Positions 50,849 to 51,123 of a stretch of 51,123 bases of DNA are shown one piece after another. Origin of the DNA: Chloroflexota bacterium (lineage in GTDB: Bacteria > Chloroflexota > Dormibacteria > Dormibacterales > Dormibacteraceae); the NCBI GenBank assembly GCA_005882115.1, contig VBEG01000028.1, positions 1 to 51,123 on the forward strand. Direction: 5' to 3'. Position 1 is the first letter of the stretch; each line of letters opens with the position of its first letter. Position numbers and translations under genes: made by a program. The notes under the pieces were generated by a model. The model had not been told where the DNA came from, made no database searches, and saw only the letters and a program-made list of their open reading frames with translations.

Positions 50849-51123
50849 TCAGCCGACGTATGGCGGAAGAACGACAGTGAAGACCGCGCCGCGGCGATTC
50901 CCTTCGTAAATTAGTTGGCCTTGATGTTCTCTGACAATTCCATAAGACATGAAGAGCCCAAGTCCGGTCCCGCTTTCCTTCGTGGTGAAGTGTGGCTCGA
51001 AAAGATGGTGGCGATTTTCATCGGATACTCCTGGGCCGTTGTCTGACACGCTGAAAAAAGGCCAGCCGTTGCCACGTTTTCCGGTCGTCAAATAGACGCG
51101 TCCGTTCGAGGGGGCGGCATCGA
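50849..51123 (-). CDS. Histidine kinase, C-terminal part (truncated by window edge)
   Basis: The minus strand from the window end reads into a HATPase domain: SVSDNGPGVSDENRHHLFEP (G1 box), HFTTKESGTGLGLFMSYGIV (F/G2 box) and REHQGQLIYEGNRRGAVFTV before VLPPYVG and TGA at 50849-50851. At least 91 residues are seen; the sensor and DHp parts are outside. Its end is the model for the three remnants at 47.9-49.4 kb. The G boxes are intact, so this copy is probably functional. Confidence 0.9.
   Translation of the reverse strand, partial: DAAPSNGRVYLTTGKRGNGWPFFSVSDNGPGVSDENRHHLFEPHFTTKESGTGLGLFMSYGIVREHQGQLIYEGNRRGAVFTVVLPPYVG

Overview
The window is about 51 kb of high-GC bacterial chromosome (roughly two-thirds G+C by eye) around a replication origin. 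The core is the dnaA-dnaN-recF-dciA block read leftward and the rpmH-rnpA-yidD-yidC-jag block read rightward, with parA/parB, gyrB and gyrA further right. Gram-positive-type features (short YidC, lipoprotein signals without outer-membrane genes, FemAB-type peptidoglycan transferase, MshA-like glycosyltransferase, many GTG/TTG starts) and probable leaderless genes suggest a deep-branching Terrabacteria lineage such as Dormibacterota, Chloroflexota or a relative of Actinomycetota. This placement is inference from gene content; no 16S rRNA gene is present.

Layout, left to right. 0-9 kb: end of a PiT phosphate transporter, a NUDIX hydrolase, thiG-tenI-like-thiS (thiazole half of thiamine synthesis), murE on the minus strand divergent from folP-folK, then a minus-strand set of histidine phosphatase, FemAB transferase and an OmpR-type regulator lacking the phospho-acceptor Asp. 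7.6-14 kb: a DUF4388 protein, a surface lipoprotein with Ig-like and propeller domains, a GT4 glycosyltransferase, a membrane cytochrome c and an MGDG-synthase-like glycosyltransferase. 14-21 kb: UvrD-type helicase with a PD-(D/E)XK/Fe-S domain, dciA, recF, dnaN and dnaA, all leftward, with DnaA-box-like sites on both sides of dnaA. 21.4-25.3 kb: rpmH, rnpA, yidD, yidC, jag, an unrecognised small gene and an M16 peptidase, rightward. 25.3-30.9 kb: lepB, parB, parA, a CPBP protease, a slipin and NfeD, leftward. 31-42.8 kb: a truncated sigma-like gene coupled to gcvT-gcvH-gcvPA-gcvPB, then gyrB-plsX-fabF-gyrA. 42.8-45.7 kb: a compact two-component signalling cluster. 45.7-51.1 kb: a looser, accessory-looking region with a secreted protein of unknown function, a SnoaL-like protein, a double DUF427 protein, a lipoprotein and repeated fragments of histidine-kinase 3' ends.

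Main points for a second look: (1) three clearly conserved genes (rpmH, yidC, histidine phosphatase) have no ATG/GTG/TTG where their N-termini must begin, and an ATC codon sits exactly at the expected start, in yidC with an ideal Shine-Dalgarno sequence; (2) several genes have a -10-like hexamer 6-10 nt before the start codon, suggesting leaderless mRNAs, and at two divergent pairs the two -10 elements overlap as a shared bidirectional element; (3) the right end alternates plus-strand genes with minus-strand remnants of histidine-kinase C-termini; (4) thiS runs past its essential Gly-Gly into a palindromic repeat; (5) a sigma-70-like protein without region 4 is translationally coupled to the glycine cleavage operon.
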